Notes under the pieces: generated by a model
What the model was told of the DNA's origin: nothing
Seen by the model: the letters and a program-made list of their open reading frames with translations, nothing else
Databases searched by the model: none
Program-made: the position numbers and the translations under genes
Source: Pedobacter sp. Leaf216
Lineage (GTDB): Bacteria; Bacteroidota; Bacteroidia; Sphingobacteriales; Sphingobacteriaceae
Reading direction: 5' to 3'
Length of the DNA stretch: 64,000 nucleotides
Assembly (NCBI RefSeq): GCF_001421515.1
Contig: NZ_LMKM01000006.1
Location: 62,001-126,000, forward strand
Shown: positions 62,162-64,000 of the stretch, piece by piece
Position numbering within the stretch: position 1 is the first letter of the stretch
Layout: each line of letters opens with the position of its first letter

Positions 62162-62704
62162 ATGTACAAAGAAAATAGCGACTATATGAATCAGTTACAC
62201 AATAATCCACATTTTAAAATCCTTGAAGAAAAGACAATTCAGTATGTTACTAAGCCGGGCAGGTATGATTTTTTATCGACCATTATGGATATACACCTTA
62301 CAACTAAGCATAGCATTGGCGGTTGTTCAATTATCGAGGCATTTATGCAAAGCGGAGCGGAAAGTTTTTCACATCTGCATTGCACTGAAGATGAAACTAT
62401 TCATTTAATAGAAGGAGAAGTTCGTATAAAGGTTGGGTCCGATACAATAGTTTTAAGTCAGGGACAAAGCCTATACATCCCAAGAAATACGCCTCATAAC
62501 ATAATTAATTCGGCGGGTGAAAGGGCAAGAATGTTTCTCTTTTACACAGGAACAAGTTTTGCAGAATTGGTTAGCATCACAGGGCAGCCGGCAGATGGTT
62601 TTAGCAACGTTTCGATACCCAGCGGATCAGATATAGATAAAATGCCATATTTAGCAAAAAAAAGCGGACTGATATATTTAAACGGGCCGGCCCTCCCCGT
62701 TTAA
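62162..62704 (+). CDS. cupin-domain protein
   Basis: About 180 residues from the ATG at 62162 (MYKENSDYMNQLHNN); the Met at 62186 is an alternative, and the frame extends upstream only through a TTG. Cupin motif 1 is SFSHLHCTEDETIHLIEGEVRIKVG and motif 2 is YIPRNTPHNIINSAG, so the usual His/Glu metal ligands are present. It is not closely similar to the cupin at 60200. Its promoter carries the ATCACC-N6-GGTGAT palindrome. Confidence 0.85.
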   Translation: MYKENSDYMNQLHNNPHFKILEEKTIQYVTKPGRYDFLSTIMDIHLTTKHSIGGCSIIEAFMQSGAESFSHLHCTEDETIHLIEGEVRIKVGSDTIVLSQGQSLYIPRNTPHNIINSAGERARMFLFYTGTSFAELVSITGQPADGFSNVSIPSGSDIDKMPYLAKKSGLIYLNGPALPV

Positions 62705-62798
62705 TATTCGGCCTAAACTCGAAATTATCTTCAACCGGAGTGGCCGTTTCAATAAACTTGCCCGATGTTTTCAATAAGAAATAATACAGTGACAACAT

Positions 62799-62838
62799 AT
62801 TCGGCCGTTCAGATCCTTTGGGAACTAAACGGCTGAAT
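62799..62838. terminator. long hairpin between convergent genes
   Basis: An imperfect 18-bp stem (ATTCGGCCGTT with AACGGCTGAAT as its base) with a TTTG loop, between the cupin and zincin genes; a likely bidirectional terminator. Confidence 0.65.
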
Positions 62839-62844
62839 TAAATA

Positions 62845-63744
62845 TTAGCTATTGTAAAACATAGCCATGTGTTTTAGTCGTTTTCTCACCAACTTATTTT
62901 TCATAGGCTCATATGTTTTTACTACAAGGCCGTTTTGCTTAACAAGGATTATATAGGGCTGCTTTAGTTTTTTGGTCACGTGATATATGGCCAGCAGTTC
63001 GGCAATATCATCGTGCCAGTTAGAAGTAGCATAAAGTGACGGGAACGGCGTTTGATTCAAATCAGCGTAAAGTTGAGGTGTAAGCGCGATGGGCAATAAA
63101 TTGCCACTTCGGAAAAGACTCTTTCCCAGGGTAGGCAGAACAAACTGTTTAGCAACAGTCGTGTGATGCTGCCAGATGCCCATTGTAGAATTGGTGTGCG
63201 TGAAACTGGCTCTCTGATCATGTACAGATGGTGTCAAATCCAGAACCTTGTCCACGATATGAGTGGCTTCATGTAATAGAACATATTGAAAGGCATTATG
63301 ATCCCCTGCATTTACCTCGACAGTCATTCCTGAATTGCCCGAAGCATCAAACCCTGTATTTTCCTTCCAGGTTGCAAATTTCGATATGGACTCATTCAGA
63401 ATTCCAGCGCGAAAAATAATGTTGAATGTTCTATGGGATTTGGAGGTATCAACGTCGGAAGTGAGTGCAGTATTTTGCATGCTGTCGAGAAAGGTGATGC
63501 TGTGCAAATGCTCTTTAAGTATCCTTTGATGTAAAGGGGGCAAGATAGCAAAGGCCTGCTCAATTGCCTCTTTATCGGTTGCTGTCAGATCGTGTACATA
63601 AGGCTTCATTCCCCCGTCTTTAAACATCGCTATTACTCTCGGCGGAGCGGGCATCACCCTGTCGAATGGATAATTAGCTGGAGTCTGTGCGTCCGCATTC
63701 ACACAAAGCAGTAGCGCGAGCGCGCCGGTCAATAGTATTTTCAT
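62845..63744 (-). CDS. secreted zincin-like metalloprotease-fold protein
   Basis: A 299-residue protein with a signal peptide (cleavage near ADAQ). A zinc motif HEATHIVD in QYVLLHEATHIVDKVLDL (HExxH) and a downstream WHDDIAELLAIYH containing a candidate third ligand Glu mark a zincin fold. I do not recognise a named family. It could be a periplasmic peptidase, or an inactive relative with a structural role. It stands alone at the end of the window. Confidence 0.7.
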   Translation of the reverse strand: MKILLTGALALLLCVNADAQTPANYPFDRVMPAPPRVIAMFKDGGMKPYVHDLTATDKEAIEQAFAILPPLHQRILKEHLHSITFLDSMQNTALTSDVDTSKSHRTFNIIFRAGILNESISKFATWKENTGFDASGNSGMTVEVNAGDHNAFQYVLLHEATHIVDKVLDLTPSVHDQRASFTHTNSTMGIWQHHTTVAKQFVLPTLGKSLFRSGNLLPIALTPQLYADLNQTPFPSLYATSNWHDDIAELLAIYHVTKKLKQPYIILVKQNGLVVKTYEPMKNKLVRKRLKHMAMFYNS

Positions 63745-63854
63745 AGTGGTATATTTAATGATTATTGAACAGAAGGTTTTAACGGTATGTTATTTATTTA
63801 ATGGAAGTTTTGGATTAAGTTTTTATGCAGTTGATGAATGAGCTATGCTAACAT

Positions 63855-63971
63855 TTACAGATGTTTTTTATCCTTTTTAATCTCCCCATAATTATCAAGC
63901 TTAGACCACGTCTCAAAGAGCCTATTGGCATGCCCAAATTGCCTTGAGCCGGAATACTTTTTAGAAGCCAT
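63855..63971 (-). CDS. 38-residue basic protein
   Basis: The minus strand encodes a 38-residue protein, MASKKYSGSRQFGHANRLFE to KKDKKHL, from 63971 to 63855. A Shine-Dalgarno-like AGGA lies about nine bases before the ATG, which is rare in this window, and an in-frame stop precedes it. It is rich in Lys and Arg with an amphipathic centre (NRLFETWSKLDNYGEI), and has no membrane segment. I do not recognise it. The start of its upstream neighbour lies outside the window. Confidence 0.55.
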   Translation of the reverse strand: MASKKYSGSRQFGHANRLFETWSKLDNYGEIKKDKKHL

Positions 63972-64000
63972 TTTGCGTTTTCCTGGTTATTTCCCATCAG

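Noticed and set aside
1..64000. Insertion sequences, phage, CRISPR arrays, tRNA or rRNA genes
   Set aside because: No transposase-like protein, regular short repeats with spacers, or conserved RNA gene sequence was seen; the remodelling evidence is limited to duplications and two pseudogenes.

Overview
The window looks like an accessory region from a Bacteroidota chromosome, most likely a Sphingobacteriaceae relative (Pedobacter or Mucilaginibacter type). This is inferred from the moderate GC content, few Shine-Dalgarno sites, -7 promoter elements of the TAnnTTTG type, a two-component-regulator-propeller histidine kinase, and many AraC, Crp and GAF/sigma-54 regulators. No rRNA, tRNA, CRISPR array, insertion sequence or phage gene was seen.

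Layout. 1-8 kb: Lrp regulator, MFS exporter, CPA1 Na+/H+ antiporter, small zinc-ribbon protein, yellow/MRJP-like lipoprotein, SDR and AraC. 8-18.5 kb: SMP-30 lactonase behind a 1248-residue multi-GAF sigma-54 activator, GNAT, a TPR histidine kinase with a sigma-54 response regulator, and an AraC. 18.6-37 kb: a dense block of short-chain dehydrogenases (SDRs) with AraC regulators, antibiotic-monooxygenase (ABM) fold, DJ-1-like, glyoxalase-fold, SnoaL/NTF2 and HbpS proteins, peroxiredoxin, Crp, MFS and bestrophin. 37-41 kb: propeller kinase plus a LuxR-type response regulator with a shortened C-terminus. 41-54 kb: lipoproteins, alpha/beta hydrolase, aldehyde dehydrogenase, SDR, GMC oxidoreductase, a decayed cupin gene, a second (intact) LuxR-type regulator, nitroreductase, MFS, peroxiredoxin and a YdhR-like protein. 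54-64 kb: molybdenum hydroxylase with 2Fe-2S and dihaem cytochrome c subunits, SDR, AraC, 3-methyladenine glycosylase, cupins, Crp, a PepSY remnant, a secreted zincin and a 38-residue protein.

The most striking content is in the non-coding DNA. Fifteen intergenic regions carry the same promoter layout: box 1 (TTTGAAATTCATAA), box 2 exactly 21 bp later (14 of 15 cases; starts with TTTG or a close variant), then a TTTG/TTTA -7 element exactly 35 or 36 nt after the first four bases of box 2. This is the geometry expected for an AraC-type activator acting next to the polymerase. It joins MFS, antiporter, SDR, ABM/DJ-1, VOC, HbpS, hydrolase, nitroreductase and molybdenum-hydroxylase units into one apparent regulon. 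A second element, ATCACC-N6-GGTGAT, sits 21-22 nt before a -7 element at six promoters and probably belongs to the LuxR-type response regulators. A third, a 21-bp direct repeat of TTTTGGCTAC, precedes an NTF2-like gene and an SDR, with a single copy before the glycosylase-AraC unit.

Taken together, the genes (SDRs, aldehyde dehydrogenase, DJ-1-like, glyoxalase-fold, quinol-monooxygenase fold, peroxiredoxins, nitroreductase, efflux pumps) suggest an inducible response to reactive carbonyl, quinone or aromatic compounds. That role is inference; no substrate can be read from the sequence.
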